A stretch of 64,000 nt of DNA, taken from assembly GCF_028752835.1 (NCBI RefSeq), contig NZ_CP087952.1:911041-975040 (forward strand). The letters are read 5' to 3'. Origin of the DNA: Desulfosarcina sp. BuS5 (lineage in GTDB: Bacteria > Desulfobacterota > Desulfobacteria > Desulfobacterales > BuS5). Shown here piece after piece: positions 45,272 through 54,470 of this stretch. The notes below the pieces were generated by a model. The model did not search any database. It was not told the origin of the DNA and saw only the letters and a program-made list of their open reading frames with translations. The position numbers were made by a program, and so were the translations under genes. Positions within the stretch are counted from its first letter, which is position 1. Each line of letters begins with the position of its first letter.

Positions 45272-46911
45272 ATGAGTAAAGTTTCAAAATTAAAAAAAGT
45301 AGAACTGCCTGGAAAGACAAAGCAGTTGATCGTACTCGTATAATTAAGTATCAGAAAGCTGAGCTGAAACGTACTAAAAATGAACGAAATAAATACAAGT
45401 CTGAACTCCGGAAAAATAGACAAGAATTAGAACAAGAACGTAAAAAGAACACATTGTCGGTTAATAGTAAGGAGGAATTGATTTTTATTTCTTTACGCCT
45501 ATTTTTGGTCGGACACGTTGGATTCAGAGCAATATCAAGAATGTTTGGCATTTTACAAGCATACCTTGGGATAACCAAAATACCGTGCCCTCAAACGATC
45601 ATTAACTGGGTCACCAGATATTCACTATCAAAAATCTGGAACTATAAAGGGCTTTCTTCTGTTTCTTTTGATATGGATAAGATTGTAAATGGTGCTATTT
45701 GGATGATAGATACCTCAATAGCATTGGGAGCTGGTAAAATTCTTGCTATTTTGGAGCTTAGAACTGATCATTTTAAAAATCATGAAGGTGCTCCAACTCT
45801 TGAAAACATCAATTGTGTAGCAATTTCAGTGGCGAAATCATGGACTGGAGAATCCATTGCAAATTTTTTACAAAAGGTGATTCTCATCACCGGAAAACCT
45901 GCTGCATATTTGAAAGACGGAGGAATGGACCTCATGAAAGGTGTCAGACTCCTAAATGAAAGAGGATTTTCAAGTTTCTCCATTGATGATATTTCTCATG
46001 TTGTTGCCAATCTATTAAAAAAAGAATATACAAAACATCCTTCGTATGACTGTTTTATCTCTGCTTGCGGACAAGCCTCAAAAAAATTTAAGCAAACAGT
46101 ACTTGCATTTTTTGCACCCCCAAAGGTTTCGACAAAAGCTCGATTCATGAATATTCATCGAATGGTGAAATGGGCTGAAATGGTTCTTAAGCACTCACCA
46201 CGGGGGCGAGTTTCAAAGGACTCTGTAGTTTCAAAACTTAGGAATTATCTTGGTAAACTTCCTGAATATAAACAGTTTATCAAGCGATTTCTTCGTGATG
46301 CATCTCCTCTTTTAAAAAGCCAGGAAATTCTTAAAGCTCAAGGCTTGAATATGAAAACCTACAAAGAGTGCAAAGAACTTTTAAAAAATATCCCTCAAAG
46401 CTCTCAAGTACGTATCGGTTTTATTACCTGGATGGAAAAACAATTAATAGTCGCTGAATCATTGGGCATGGGCAATACTGGAATGCCTATTTGTTCTGAT
46501 AATATTGAATCCCTGTTTGGACTTGGTAAAACACATGGTACAGGAGAAGTAAAAGATGCAAACCGAATTGCACTTCGTTTACCGGCTTTTTGCGGATCTG
46601 TGAATAGAGAATCCGTTCGGATGGCAATGGGCGTTACAGTAAAGGAACAACAGGAAGTTGAAAATAAGTTGTTGTCTTTAACTCGGCAGCGCCGAAAAAT
46701 TTTACCAACCCCCGGAAGCCTTACAGATAGTTTGTCAACTGAGTTTGACTGTGGTTTAACTCTTCTACCGGTGCCAAAAAATGATGAAAAATCAAAAGAT
46801 GTAACTGATATTACAGCAAATTTTGAACAATTAGGTGGGCCCGTAAATAAGTTTACAAAACAACCTTATGCGCCCAATAATGCTGAATATAATAACCGTG
46901 CCGCAGCTTAA
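45272..46911 (+). CDS. Transposase of the unclassified IS, possibly made by -1 frameshifting
   Basis: From TTG 45454 the open frame gives 485 residues. The same frame is open from about 45282 and upstream encodes a coiled coil (WKDKAVDRTRIIKYQKAELKRTKNERNKYKSELRKNRQELEQERKK). The natural ATG (45260 or 45272) is in the 0 frame, which ends TAA at 45343. A run of seven A (45292-45298, codons TTA AAA AAA) would allow a -1 slip that joins them. Candidate DDE residues lie in WMIDTSIALG, YLKDGGMDLM and SDNIESLFGLGK. The family is not assigned. Confidence 0.7.
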
Positions 46912-47066
46912 TAAGCATTTGTTTGACCACATTCAAATATAAATAATGGGTATTATCAACATGTTAATGCTTTGTTTATAAATGGAGCAAATTGACATAC
47001 ATAACTTATATTCTGAAGGGGGGGCCAAATCCTGAGCAAGCTAATTATGGGGATTTAGACACCCCA

Positions 47067-47314
47067 GACCAACATATCAGTATTGTTCCTATAACGATAG
47101 CTGTAGGATATGCAAGAAAGGCTGCAAAATAAAATGGGCCAAACAGTAGTCCAATGATTAAATCTTGAGATTTGGAAAAGGTAGTGTCGTTGTCAAAAAT
47201 GACTGATCCAATAAGCGTTATTAAAAAATACCATAATGCACCAATAGCAGCACTCCGCAAATAATTCATATGTAACATTCTATTGCCCAAAAAAAGGGTT
47301 AAATTTCTTTTCAA
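47067..47314 (-). pseudogene. Small membrane protein cassette gene, 3' truncated
   Basis: About 82 residues with two to three hydrophobic segments (SAAIGALWYFLITLIGSVIF, LIIGLLFGPFYFAAFLAYPTAIVIGTILICW). The end is supplied by the IS at 47066. It begins 29 bases after the crossover of the attC at 47343. Function unknown. Confidence 0.6.
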
Positions 47315-47342
47315 GTTGCTTTATACACTTTTCTTGCTTTAA

Positions 47343-47421
47343 GGCATAACGACTGGCATAACCTGCTGGGTTTGAGCGCCAGCGAAAACCCAGTCAAGGT
47401 TCATGCCCTGGTTATAAGGCC
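47343..47421 (-). other. attC site (minus orientation)
   Basis: On the minus strand it reads TTATAACCAGGGCATGAACC...GGTTATGCCAGTCGTTATGCC, with complementary arms and one-base offsets as in attC. Inner arms ACTGGGTTT/AAACCCAG. It separates the membrane-protein and RelBE cassettes. Confidence 0.8.
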
Positions 47422-47523
47422 TTATATTTCGATTAAAGTTTTCTATTGACAACAAAGATTTCATGGCGTACCATATGAACATATAGCACCATTTGTACAT
47501 ATCATTCATTTGAGGTGATTACC

Positions 47524-47775
47524 ATGCTTAAAAAAATTACAACCGCTGATGCAAGAAAAAAATTTGCCAATATTATTAACCAGGTTGCATTTGGAAATGA
47601 GTCCTTTGTCTTGACCCGACGGGGCGAACCTATTGCCGCCATTGTGTCCATGAAAGAGCTTAAATTGCTGCAAGATTTAGAGGACCGAATTGATATAGAA
47701 GATGCATGGAAATCTAAAAATGAACCCGGTGAACCGATCCCCTGGGAAGTGCTGAAAAAGGAACTCGAAATTTGA
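47524..47775 (+). CDS. Phd/YefM-type antitoxin (RelB partner)
   Basis: 83 residues: ITTADARKKFANIINQVAFGNESFVLTRRGEPIAAIVSMKELKLL is the Phd/YefM DNA-binding domain. ATG 47524 with TGAGGTGA upstream. Overlaps the RelE gene. It is on the strand opposite to the cassette orientation, which toxin-antitoxin cassettes can tolerate because they carry their own promoter. Confidence 0.88.
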   Translation: MLKKITTADARKKFANIINQVAFGNESFVLTRRGEPIAAIVSMKELKLLQDLEDRIDIEDAWKSKNEPGEPIPWEVLKKELEI

Positions 47776-48038
47776 AATATAGGATAGAAGTCAAGAGATC
47801 TGCGGCAAAAGCGCTCAAGAAGATTTCTAAACCTGACCAAAAACGTATAAGCAAGGCTATTGACAATCTCGCTGAAAACCTTCCGAACCCGGATACAACC
47901 AAGATGAAGGGAAACAACCCCTTTCACAAAATCCGAGTCGGAGATTATCGGATTGTTTATGAGATTCAAGATGATGTCCTATTGATTCTGATTGTCAAAA
48001 TTGGCCACCGTAAAGATATATACAGAAACCTCACCTAA
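47772..48038 (+). CDS. relE: RelE-family toxin
   Basis: 88 residues. YRIEVKRSAAKALKKISKPDQKRISKAIDNLAENLPNP...MKGNNPFHKIRVGDYRIVYEIQDDVLLILIVKIGHRKDIYRNL is a textbook RelE sequence with RVGDYRIVYEI and the terminal GHRKDIY. TTG start overlapping the antitoxin stop (TTGA). Confidence 0.93.
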   Translation: MKYRIEVKRSAAKALKKISKPDQKRISKAIDNLAENLPNPDTTKMKGNNPFHKIRVGDYRIVYEIQDDVLLILIVKIGHRKDIYRNLT

Positions 48039-48060
48039 AATTATTTCCTTATATTTTGAG

Positions 48061-48150
48061 CCTTATAACGACAAGGGTCACTTGCCGACATGAAGCAAGG
48101 CCGAAGGCCGCAGCGGAATGGCGGTCAAGTGCACCCAATTGTTAAGTGCC
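48061..48150 (-). other. attC site (minus orientation)
   Basis: On the minus strand: CTTAACAATTGGGTGCACTTGACCGCC ... GGCAAGTGACCCTTGTCGTTATAAGG. The arms pair with an unpaired extra base, the hallmark of attC. R'' core ACTTAAC fits RYYYAAC. It ends the DUF2971 cassette. Confidence 0.88.
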
Positions 48151-48158
48151 TTATTTTA

Positions 48159-49124
48159 CTAACTTATGTATGGGATATCTGAACACATTATTTCAATTTT
48201 TGTTTTTCGTAACATAACCTCTAATGTTTTAGCTCTTAATTCTTTTTCTCTATGGGGACCTACGATAATCTTTTCTATTGGTAGTATTATTTCATCAGAG
48301 TCAAATAACTCTATATATGGCACATTTAATCCATTTTTTGATTTAAATAATATAGTTTTGTCTTTTTTGCTAGAATTGTTGTTTGTATCTAATGATAAAT
48401 TATTACTTGGTAGAGCAACTATTCTTACTTCGTTTTCCTCTTTGAAACCACGATGTTTATAACGTGTAATACAGCGCAAAAAAGAGTAGTATCCCTTCAA
48501 AATAGTTTCTTCAGTTTCCCCTTTCCATAAATCAGGATTGAACATTTTTATTGCATCCATTGCTAATACGCCTAAATCATCAGATAGCTCTTTTTCTAAT
48601 TTATCTTTATCATCACTATAGATTAAATCTGATATATGTATATGATTATATTGATAATTCGCGAATTCATATTTACATAATTCTTCAATTTCTTTTGTAT
48701 CAAACACCAAAGCACAACCACCATCAACACCATACGCTCGCCATTGACTTAATAACCCATTATCATTGATATACTTTTCTTTATGCTCTCCACAAAAAGA
48801 AAGAATATAAATTTCATCACCCGTTGCTGAATATTGAGCAGTGACAAATGCATCTGTATCATGCTTGGCATTCTGATGTATTCCTCCAGTAGTTTTAATG
48901 TCTGCTAAAATATGTGGATATTGGCTAACAACTCTTTCATATGATTGTAATACATATGGATAAAGAAAAGAAATTAGTGGTTTTTTGAACAAGATGATTT
49001 CACTAAAATCATTAAGAAATTTATAGTGTGTGGACCAAAGACGCTGAGATTTAATTATTTCTAACACGCCATTCCAAGTCGTATAATGATATATCTTTTT
49101 ATAGACTTCAGATGTTTTTCTCAT
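48159..49124 (-). CDS. DUF2971 cassette protein
   Basis: 321 residues. IYHYTTWNGVLEIIKSQRLWSTHYKFLNDFSEI at the start, ILSFCGEHKEKYINDNGLLSQWRAYGVDGGCALVFD in the middle and ENEVRIVALP near the end are typical of DUF2971. Function unknown; members are common on mobile DNA and in defence neighbourhoods. ATG 49124 is preferred because a TTG at 49148 lies within the attC. The stop is 8 bases before the next attC, the usual cassette layout. Confidence 0.85.
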   Translation of the reverse strand: MRKTSEVYKKIYHYTTWNGVLEIIKSQRLWSTHYKFLNDFSEIILFKKPLISFLYPYVLQSYERVVSQYPHILADIKTTGGIHQNAKHDTDAFVTAQYSATGDEIYILSFCGEHKEKYINDNGLLSQWRAYGVDGGCALVFDTKEIEELCKYEFANYQYNHIHISDLIYSDDKDKLEKELSDDLGVLAMDAIKMFNPDLWKGETEETILKGYYSFLRCITRYKHRGFKEENEVRIVALPSNNLSLDTNNNSSKKDKTILFKSKNGLNVPYIELFDSDEIILPIEKIIVGPHREKELRAKTLEVMLRKTKIEIMCSDIPYIS

Positions 49125-49134
49125 TTTATTAAAA

Positions 49135-49210
49135 GCACTTAACGACAAGGGTCACTTGCCGACATGAGCGCAGCGAAATGTCGGTCAAGTGGACCCGATT
49201 GTTATACGCC
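49135..49210 (-). other. attC site (minus orientation)
   Basis: Minus strand: TATAACAATCGGGTCCACTTGACCGACATT ... ATGTCGGCAAGTGACCCTTGTCGTTAAGTGC. R' GTTAAGT matches GTTRRRY perfectly. Same type as the site at 48061. It ends the exported-protein cassette. Confidence 0.9.
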
Positions 49211-49213
49211 TCC

Positions 49214-49918
49214 TTACTTTCCATATGCTTGCATTTCTTGATTTGCCGGATAGTCTGGAATAATATGGATCCCATTAGTATATATTTTCAAATGTGCCAC
49301 AATCATGTTTTTGGAAGCCAATGGAATGTACCATGCACTTTCCGGCGCTCTATATTCGGCACCATTCAAAATTTTAAGGCTACTGACGATGGTTGCTATA
49401 TTACGCTTTATATTTTCAATAATTTGTGGAGACACTCCTGTCTCTACAACATGAATGCCAAGCGGTAATATAGAACCGGAAGATGGGTTGAAATGTAAAA
49501 CAGCTACCGCTGTTCCGTCATAAACAATAGCTGCTTTAACTTCAACTTCACCCCGAAGGCCGGTCATACTCCAAACCTTCCCAGCCGATAAATATGCCTT
49601 TGCTTTTTGGGCAGTAGCAACTGCAAGCGAAGCGTTATTTATTATATCCTGATAGACTCCAGTTGAAGGACTACCTGGTTGGGGAGGTGGTGGGGGAGGC
49701 GGTGTCAATCCGGGAGCAGGTGGTGGAGATTGCACCACTCCTTGCGGTGGTGGAGGTGGAACTTGTCCCGGAGGTGGAGGAGGAGGTACTAACGTGTGGC
49801 CATATCCAGAAACAGTTGGCCTATCAAGTAATGGCGGCTTATCTTGTGCGTTTACCATAGTTATACCTCCTATCAAAAACAATGCTAATAGAATTACAAT
49901 CTGTCGAGATTTATTCAT
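49214..49918 (-). CDS. Exported proline-rich protein (cassette)
   Basis: 234 residues. Signal peptide IVILLALFLIGGITMVNA with cleavage before Q25. Residues 45-80 are polyproline runs (PPPPPPGQVPPPPP). A C-terminal domain of about 150 residues (YQDIINNASLAVATAQKAKAYLSAGKVWS...AAIVYDGTAVAVLHFNP...LGIHVVETGVSPQIIENIKRNIATIVSSL) has no recognised family. Overlaps the upstream lipoprotein gene by 8 bases and is likely co-translated. Envelope role inferred. Confidence 0.75.
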   Translation of the reverse strand: MNKSRQIVILLALFLIGGITMVNAQDKPPLLDRPTVSGYGHTLVPPPPPPGQVPPPPPQGVVQSPPPAPGLTPPPPPPPQPGSPSTGVYQDIINNASLAVATAQKAKAYLSAGKVWSMTGLRGEVEVKAAIVYDGTAVAVLHFNPSSGSILPLGIHVVETGVSPQIIENIKRNIATIVSSLKILNGAEYRAPESAWYIPLASKNMIVAHLKIYTNGIHIIPDYPANQEMQAYGK

Positions 49919-50159
49919 GATCTTCTCCTTTACTTCTATTTTTTAGACTTTGTACATCTTTTTCCAATGATTCAAGCCTTGTACTGATAACAGTAAGCTT
50001 ATGCCAGATAAAATAGCCAACAGCAGCGACCATAACAAATAACAATATACCAGTACCGCCTGGACCGAACATGGGTGGCATTGGGCCACTTGGAGCGCAT
50101 CCAGTTAAGAATCCGGCGCCTGCCGCTCCGACGAAGATGAGTTTTGGTAAATTTCTCAT
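49911..50159 (-). CDS. Small lipoprotein (cassette)
   Basis: 82 residues. Start ATG 50159 follows AGGAGG. Signal with lipobox LTGC (MRNLPKLIFVGAAGAGFLTGC), a second hydrophobic segment (GILLFVMVAAVGYFIWHKL) and a short C-terminal coiled coil (LTVISTRLESLEKDVQSLKN). Partner of the exported proline-rich protein in the same cassette. Confidence 0.75.
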   Translation of the reverse strand: MRNLPKLIFVGAAGAGFLTGCAPSGPMPPMFGPGGTGILLFVMVAAVGYFIWHKLTVISTRLESLEKDVQSLKNRSKGEDHE

Positions 50160-50175
50160 AAGACCTCCTGTTTTC

Positions 50176-50309
50176 ACGTATAACGCTTGAGTTCAGGGGC
50201 AAGCGGGATTTACAGCTATGAATTTTGAATAAATTGGGATTTGGCCAGCAAGACTGAATTTCAAAAAACCACGCTGCCCGCTTGTCCCTTGAAACGATTT
50301 GTTATGTGA
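50176..50309 (-). other. attC site, long form (minus orientation)
   Basis: Minus strand: ACATAACAAATCGTTTCAAGGGACAAGCGGGCAG ... CCCGCTTGCCCCTGAACTCAAGCGTTATACGTG, with long imperfectly paired arms. Ends the HsdR-N-like cassette. Confidence 0.85.
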
Positions 50310-50319
50310 AATTAAATAC

Positions 50320-51210
50320 TTATTGTGTCAGCAACTCTTTAAATATATCGTAATCGTGATCTGTTAAAGAAAACTTTTCTAAAAGTTTGTTTAGTATTTT
50401 GTCAGAATTAAACCAAGATATAAATTCATCAACACTATCAGCAAAGCCTCTTCTGCATTTGTCTGAAATAGTTTCATAATCTTGAACTTCAGGAAATAAT
50501 CTATGTGTTTGGTGAATTGCCGAAGGGTAATCAAGACCTTGTTTCATAAAATACAAAACGCCATATATATGCCTTAATCTAGTTTCCAAGTGACTTTCAA
50601 ATGGAATATTTGCGATTTTTGCTGAAGGTGAAGCCCCTCCAAAGGATTGGTAATTTGGTCTTTGATTTTGAGGGCGGATTATTTTTCTTTTGGGCGTTCT
50701 TTTTTGTTTCTCAGTTGTAACAATTTGTTGTTTTATTTCTCCTTTTCTTGAAATTTCAATTTTTACTTGCTGAAGTGCATCCGAGAATGTCTCATCATCC
50801 GTGTCTGGGAACTCATTTCTCAGGTAACCTATTACTTTCTGTTTTATTTCGAATCCAATTAACTGCTGAACTAATGAATTCACTTCTCTTTTTTTGTTAA
50901 ATTTATGGAGCTTGTTTTTTAAATATTCATCATGCCTATTTTCCGCCAAACTACCTTTATTAAAAAATTTTACAAAAGTTATTCCTTTCTCTGATTGTTT
51001 TTCAAAATCAATTCTTTCTAACAATATTGGATCAGAGTGAGGATTTAATGGGCCATCATAAAAAACTCTCAGATCTGAGCCAATTAAAAATCCGAAATCG
51101 GATTTCATTTGCCTCATGTAAGACCTCAATTGCCCTATTACATAGTCCTTCGTTATATCCTCTGCAGGACGCTTGACTTCCACAACAATCAAAGATTTTC
51201 TATTATTGTC
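50320..51210 (-). pseudogene. HsdR N-terminal-like (PD-(D/E)XK) cassette protein, 5' truncated
   Basis: About 296 residues remain. KSLIVVEVKRPAED contains the E-x-K of a type I restriction endonuclease-like nuclease; DYVIGQLRSYMRQMKSDFGFLIGSDLRVFYDG follows as in the HSDR_N family. The rest (basic linker KRTPKRKIIRPQNQRP, then a helical C-terminus) is unrecognised. The N-terminus with the first catalytic Asp is removed by IS4 copy 2. Confidence 0.7.
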
Positions 51211-52518
51211 CAGTAGTGTCCGGTTAGGTTTTTGCATGTTATATGGGATAAAAAAATTAGAAAAATGTTCATTTTTTACTTGACAAACCAAATAAAAATT
51301 TTTTATCGTTTTGTTATAAAATATAATTATAACAAGGAGTTAAGACAAAAATGGACATATTCAATATCCCAAAAAAGAATTTTAATCCCCAATCTCATGC
51401 TCGATTTCTCAAACCTTTGCAAAAGATTTTTCCTGACACGCCACAGCTTAAATCCCGAGGTCACAGGCCATTGAAAATGACTTTTGAAGATCAGCTTCAC
51501 GCACTGATATTTTTCCATCTACAAGAACATGAATCAGCTCGTGATCTTATTCAACACCTTAAAGAAGACGATTTTGCCAAAGAATGTGTCGCTCCAGATG
51601 GAGGGATCAGTCGTAGCAGTTTTTCCGAAATTATCAATTCTCGAGGGCTTGAACAGCTTGAATATGTTTTTCAAGCTCTTTGCAGCCAGGCACAAAATGC
51701 TTTACCATCAAATTATTCAGATCTCGGTGAACTCGTTTCCATTGATGGATCTTTAATTGATGCAGTTCTGTCCATGTACTGGGCTGATTACAGAAAAGGC
51801 GCTAAAAAAGCAAAAGGCCATTTCGGCTTTGATGTCAATCGCAAGATTCCTATAAAAATTCATCTGACAAATGGAAATGGCGCTGAACGCCCCTTTGTCA
51901 GGTCTATCCTTACAAAAGGCCAAACAGGAATCATGGATCGGGGGTATCAATCACATAAGGATTTTGATCTTCTTCAGGATGAAAAAAAACATTTTGTTTG
52001 CCGCATCAAAGCGAAAACAACAAGAACTATTATCAAAGAGCAGCCTGTTGATCCCGACAGCTATATTTTTTATGATGCTGTGGTTCTTCTTGGCACTCCT
52101 GGGGTAAACCAGACCAGAAAGCCGGTTCGACTGGTTGGTTATAAAATTGCCGGTGTCAAATATTTTGTGGCAACTGATCGTTATGATCTTACAGCCGAGC
52201 AGGTTGCAACCGTTTATAAGCTTAGATGGGATATCGAAACTTTTTTCAAATGGTGGAAGAAACATTTAAAAGTGTACCACTTGATTGCTCACAGTAGATA
52301 TGGCCTGATGGTTCAAATCCTTGCGGGGTTAATAACCTACCTGCTTATGGCCATATACTGCCATGAACAGTTTAATGAACCTGTATCAATAAAGAGGATT
52401 CGTCAGCTTAGAAATACCATCCAGAACGAATTACGTACTGACGAAAAAAACGTATGGTCTAATAATCTGATTATCAAAGAGCAAATGCTATATGCAAAAA
52501 CTTAACCGGACACTACTG
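51211..52518 (+). mobile_element. IS4-family element, intact copy 2
   Basis: 1308 bp between CAGTAGTGTCCGGTTA ends. Flanks differ (ATTGTC versus ATTTTC), so no duplication. It joins the minus-oriented cassette array to an intron 3' end, which suggests recombination between IS4 copies. Confidence 0.93.
51351..52505 (+). CDS. IS4-family transposase (copy 2)
   Basis: 384 residues. N-terminal DUF4372-like region (FNPQSHARFLKPLQKIFPD), DDE residues in LVSIDGSLID, TGIMDRGYQSH and YKLRWDIETFFKWWKKHLKV (Y-2-R-3-E-6-K signature). AAGGAG upstream of ATG 51351 and a TTGACA at 51280 as possible -35. Confidence 0.93.
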   Translation: MDIFNIPKKNFNPQSHARFLKPLQKIFPDTPQLKSRGHRPLKMTFEDQLHALIFFHLQEHESARDLIQHLKEDDFAKECVAPDGGISRSSFSEIINSRGLEQLEYVFQALCSQAQNALPSNYSDLGELVSIDGSLIDAVLSMYWADYRKGAKKAKGHFGFDVNRKIPIKIHLTNGNGAERPFVRSILTKGQTGIMDRGYQSHKDFDLLQDEKKHFVCRIKAKTTRTIIKEQPVDPDSYIFYDAVVLLGTPGVNQTRKPVRLVGYKIAGVKYFVATDRYDLTAEQVATVYKLRWDIETFFKWWKKHLKVYHLIAHSRYGLMVQILAGLITYLLMAIYCHEQFNEPVSIKRIRQLRNTIQNELRTDEKNVWSNNLIIKEQMLYAKT

Positions 52519-52567
52519 ATTTTCAGAGACACTTTTTAATCACCTGCATTGTTTTGTAGGGACTACC

Positions 52568-52825
52568 GGCGTCGATGGTTAAGCCGAAGAAGTCACAAGG
52601 GCGAAGTAATGTTCGAGGACTTGCGCACAACATACCCACTGCCATTACCCAGAATAGTCCATAATATTTGATGCCGTAAGGGCTGCAAAGTTATACGCCA
52701 AACGGGGTGTCGCCTGTTTGGTTGATAATCCGGTAAAAAGGATTTGAACCGAGGAACCGTATGAGGGAAATCTTCACGTACGGGTCTGTAGGGGGGGCGT
52801 CGGGTAACCGATGCTCCTACCTGGA
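52568..52825 (+). mobile_element. Group II intron 3' fragment (copy E)
   Basis: Last 258 bases of the intron, including 34 codons of the RT tail (stop at 52669-52671) and domains V-VI. The 5' part is lost; 49 unassigned bases separate it from the IS4 end. Confidence 0.88.
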
Positions 52826-52937
52826 ACCCGACCGCCAACCGCGGCGCTTTTTTTTAAACGCTCTCTTCCGCATAAATGTTGTCGTTTGCGGAAGGTCTTG
52901 CCCCGCATGTTGGCGGCCGGTGAGTTCATCGTTGGGC
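52826..52937 (+). other. attC site, 3' portion (after intron E)
   Basis: ACCCGACCGCCAACCGCGG...GTTGGCGGCCGGTGAG...CATCGTTGGGC; R' GTTGGGC matches GTTRRRY. Same site type as 328-432 and 23850-23961. Confidence 0.8.
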
Positions 52938-53029
52938 ATCATCCACACCTACTTGCTCTATATTCCTTCTTGCAGAAAAAATATAAAAAAAGCTTTACCT
53001 AACAGGTTAAATGAATTATCATCTTGATA

Positions 53030-53368
53030 ATGCATATAATTTTTAAAACGAAACGATTAGAAAAAGAACTTAATTTTTCTAAAAAATTAATTAAAAAATA
53101 TGGCTCGAAAACTACTCGTTTCATTATGAGACGTATGAAAGTTCTTGCGGCGGCAAATTCTTTAGCAGATGTTCCTCATCAGCCCCCAGAAAGATGCCAT
53201 CAATTATCAGGGGGTCGTGATGAACAGTTTGCTGTAGTAATTAGAGATCAATGGAGGCTAATTTTTGTCCCAAACCATGAAACAATCCCCCGAAAAAGGG
53301 ACGGCGGGATAGAATTATCCCAAATAACAGCAATCGAAATAATATGGATTGGAGACTATCATGAATAA
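53030..53368 (+). CDS. HigB-like toxin (RelE superfamily)
   Basis: 112 residues. LEKELNFSKKLIKKYGSKTTRFIMRRMKVLAAANSLADVP...HQLSGGRDEQFAVVIRDQWRLIFVPNHE...ITAIEIIWIGDYHE is the HigB-type toxin paired with HigA-peptidase proteins. ATG 53030; stop overlaps the downstream start. The gene follows the attC at 52826 as a cassette. Confidence 0.88.
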   Translation: MHIIFKTKRLEKELNFSKKLIKKYGSKTTRFIMRRMKVLAAANSLADVPHQPPERCHQLSGGRDEQFAVVIRDQWRLIFVPNHETIPRKRDGGIELSQITAIEIIWIGDYHE

Positions 53369-54470
53369 TATAGAAACAAATGCTTACCAGCCAGATTATA
53401 CTATACATCCTGGTGAAATTTTAGAAGAAACCTTGGAGGCAAGAGGCATAAAAAAAACTGCTTTAGCAGAGAGATGTGGCATTACATTAAAAACAGTCAG
53501 CCAAATTATTAATGGTAAGGCTTCAATTTCCCCGTCAATAGCGATCAGGCTTGAAAGAGCTATTGGTGTTTCAGCTTCTTTATGGAGCAATCTTAACACT
53601 GACTACGAACTATTTGTTGCAAGGGAGAAGGATCACGCTTCCCTATATAAACAAAAACAATGGGTGAAAAAATTTCCCCTTCAGCAGCTATCAAATTTAG
53701 GTATTCTTCCTCGCAAAAAAAATCTAACAGAAAATCTTTCAAACCTGTTATCTTTTTTTGGAGTAAGCACTATCTCTGCATGGAATAATTTCTACTTAGC
53801 TCCAAATGTCGCTTATCGTCGTTCTGTAGCTTATAAAAGCCAACCAGAATCTATCGCTACATGGCTCAGAATTGGTGAACTAATGTCTGAATCTGTCGAA
53901 TGTGCTCCATTTAATAAAAAAAAGTTCAAAGTAGCTCTTTCGGAAATTAGAAAAGTAACTAATGAGCCAGTTGAAATATTTCAAAAAATCATGATTGAAA
54001 GTTGTCGTAAATCAGGGGTTTCATTAGTTTTTGTGCCAGAACTGTCAAAAACGCATGTAAGCGGCGCTACTAAATGGCTAAATACTAATAAAGCTATGAT
54101 TATTTTAAGCTTAAGACATAAAATGGATGATCACTTTTGGTTTAATTTTTTCCATGAAGCTGGTCATATCTTACTGCATGGCAAAACTGAAGTTTTTATC
54201 GAAGCAAACAATCACATTGAAAAAAGTGAAAAGGAAGTCGAAGCAGATGTTTTTGCCTCTAACATTCTAATCTCAAAATCTAATTATAAAAAGTTAACCT
54301 CATTGACTAAATTTTCAAGACAATCAATTTCAGCGTTTGCAAAAGAATTAGACTTGTCTCCAGGCATTATTGTTGGAAGACTTCAACATGACGGTTTAAT
54401 ACCATATAGTTGGCTTAATAAACTTAAAAGAAAATTTGCTTTCAGTGCCCAACAATCGCATACACTCTGA
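53361..54470 (+). CDS. HigA-like antitoxin fused to ImmA/IrrE-type peptidase domain
   Basis: 369 residues. The XRE domain with the HigA signature HPGEILEETLEARGIKKTALAERCGITLKTVSQIINGKASISPSIAIRLE occupies 15-75. The C-terminal domain has the zinc motif NFFHEAGHILLHGK (HExxH-like, about 265-278) with downstream EADVFASNIL, as in ImmA/IrrE (M78). ATG 53361 has GGAG at 53351. It would bind HigB and repress the operon; proteolysis is inferred from the motif. Confidence 0.9.
   Translation: MNNIETNAYQPDYTIHPGEILEETLEARGIKKTALAERCGITLKTVSQIINGKASISPSIAIRLERAIGVSASLWSNLNTDYELFVAREKDHASLYKQKQWVKKFPLQQLSNLGILPRKKNLTENLSNLLSFFGVSTISAWNNFYLAPNVAYRRSVAYKSQPESIATWLRIGELMSESVECAPFNKKKFKVALSEIRKVTNEPVEIFQKIMIESCRKSGVSLVFVPELSKTHVSGATKWLNTNKAMIILSLRHKMDDHFWFNFFHEAGHILLHGKTEVFIEANNHIEKSEKEVEADVFASNILISKSNYKKLTSLTKFSRQSISAFAKELDLSPGIIVGRLQHDGLIPYSWLNKLKRKFAFSAQQSHTL

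Larger units (their letters stand above)
44761..47066 (+). mobile_element. Unclassified IS, complete copy
   Basis: 2306 bp between TGGGGTGTCCAAAAAC and GGATTTAGACACCCCA. Carries a transposase and, in the opposite direction near the left end, a small Cys-rich gene. Flanks differ, so no target duplication can be read. Confidence 0.85.

Noticed and set aside
48551-48769. His/Tyr-rich plus-strand frame inside the DUF2971 gene
   Set aside because: Antisense to a recognised domain protein.
49551-49860. Acidic open frame antisense to the proline-rich protein
   Set aside because: It is the complement of the polyproline codons; the sense gene has a signal peptide, ribosome site and partner.
47067-51210. 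An integron integrase gene near the cassettes
   Set aside because: No tyrosine recombinase with the IntI region was found on either strand.
51211-52518. A target duplication for IS4 copies 2 and 3
   Set aside because: Flanking bases differ, so none can be claimed; recombination between copies is more likely.
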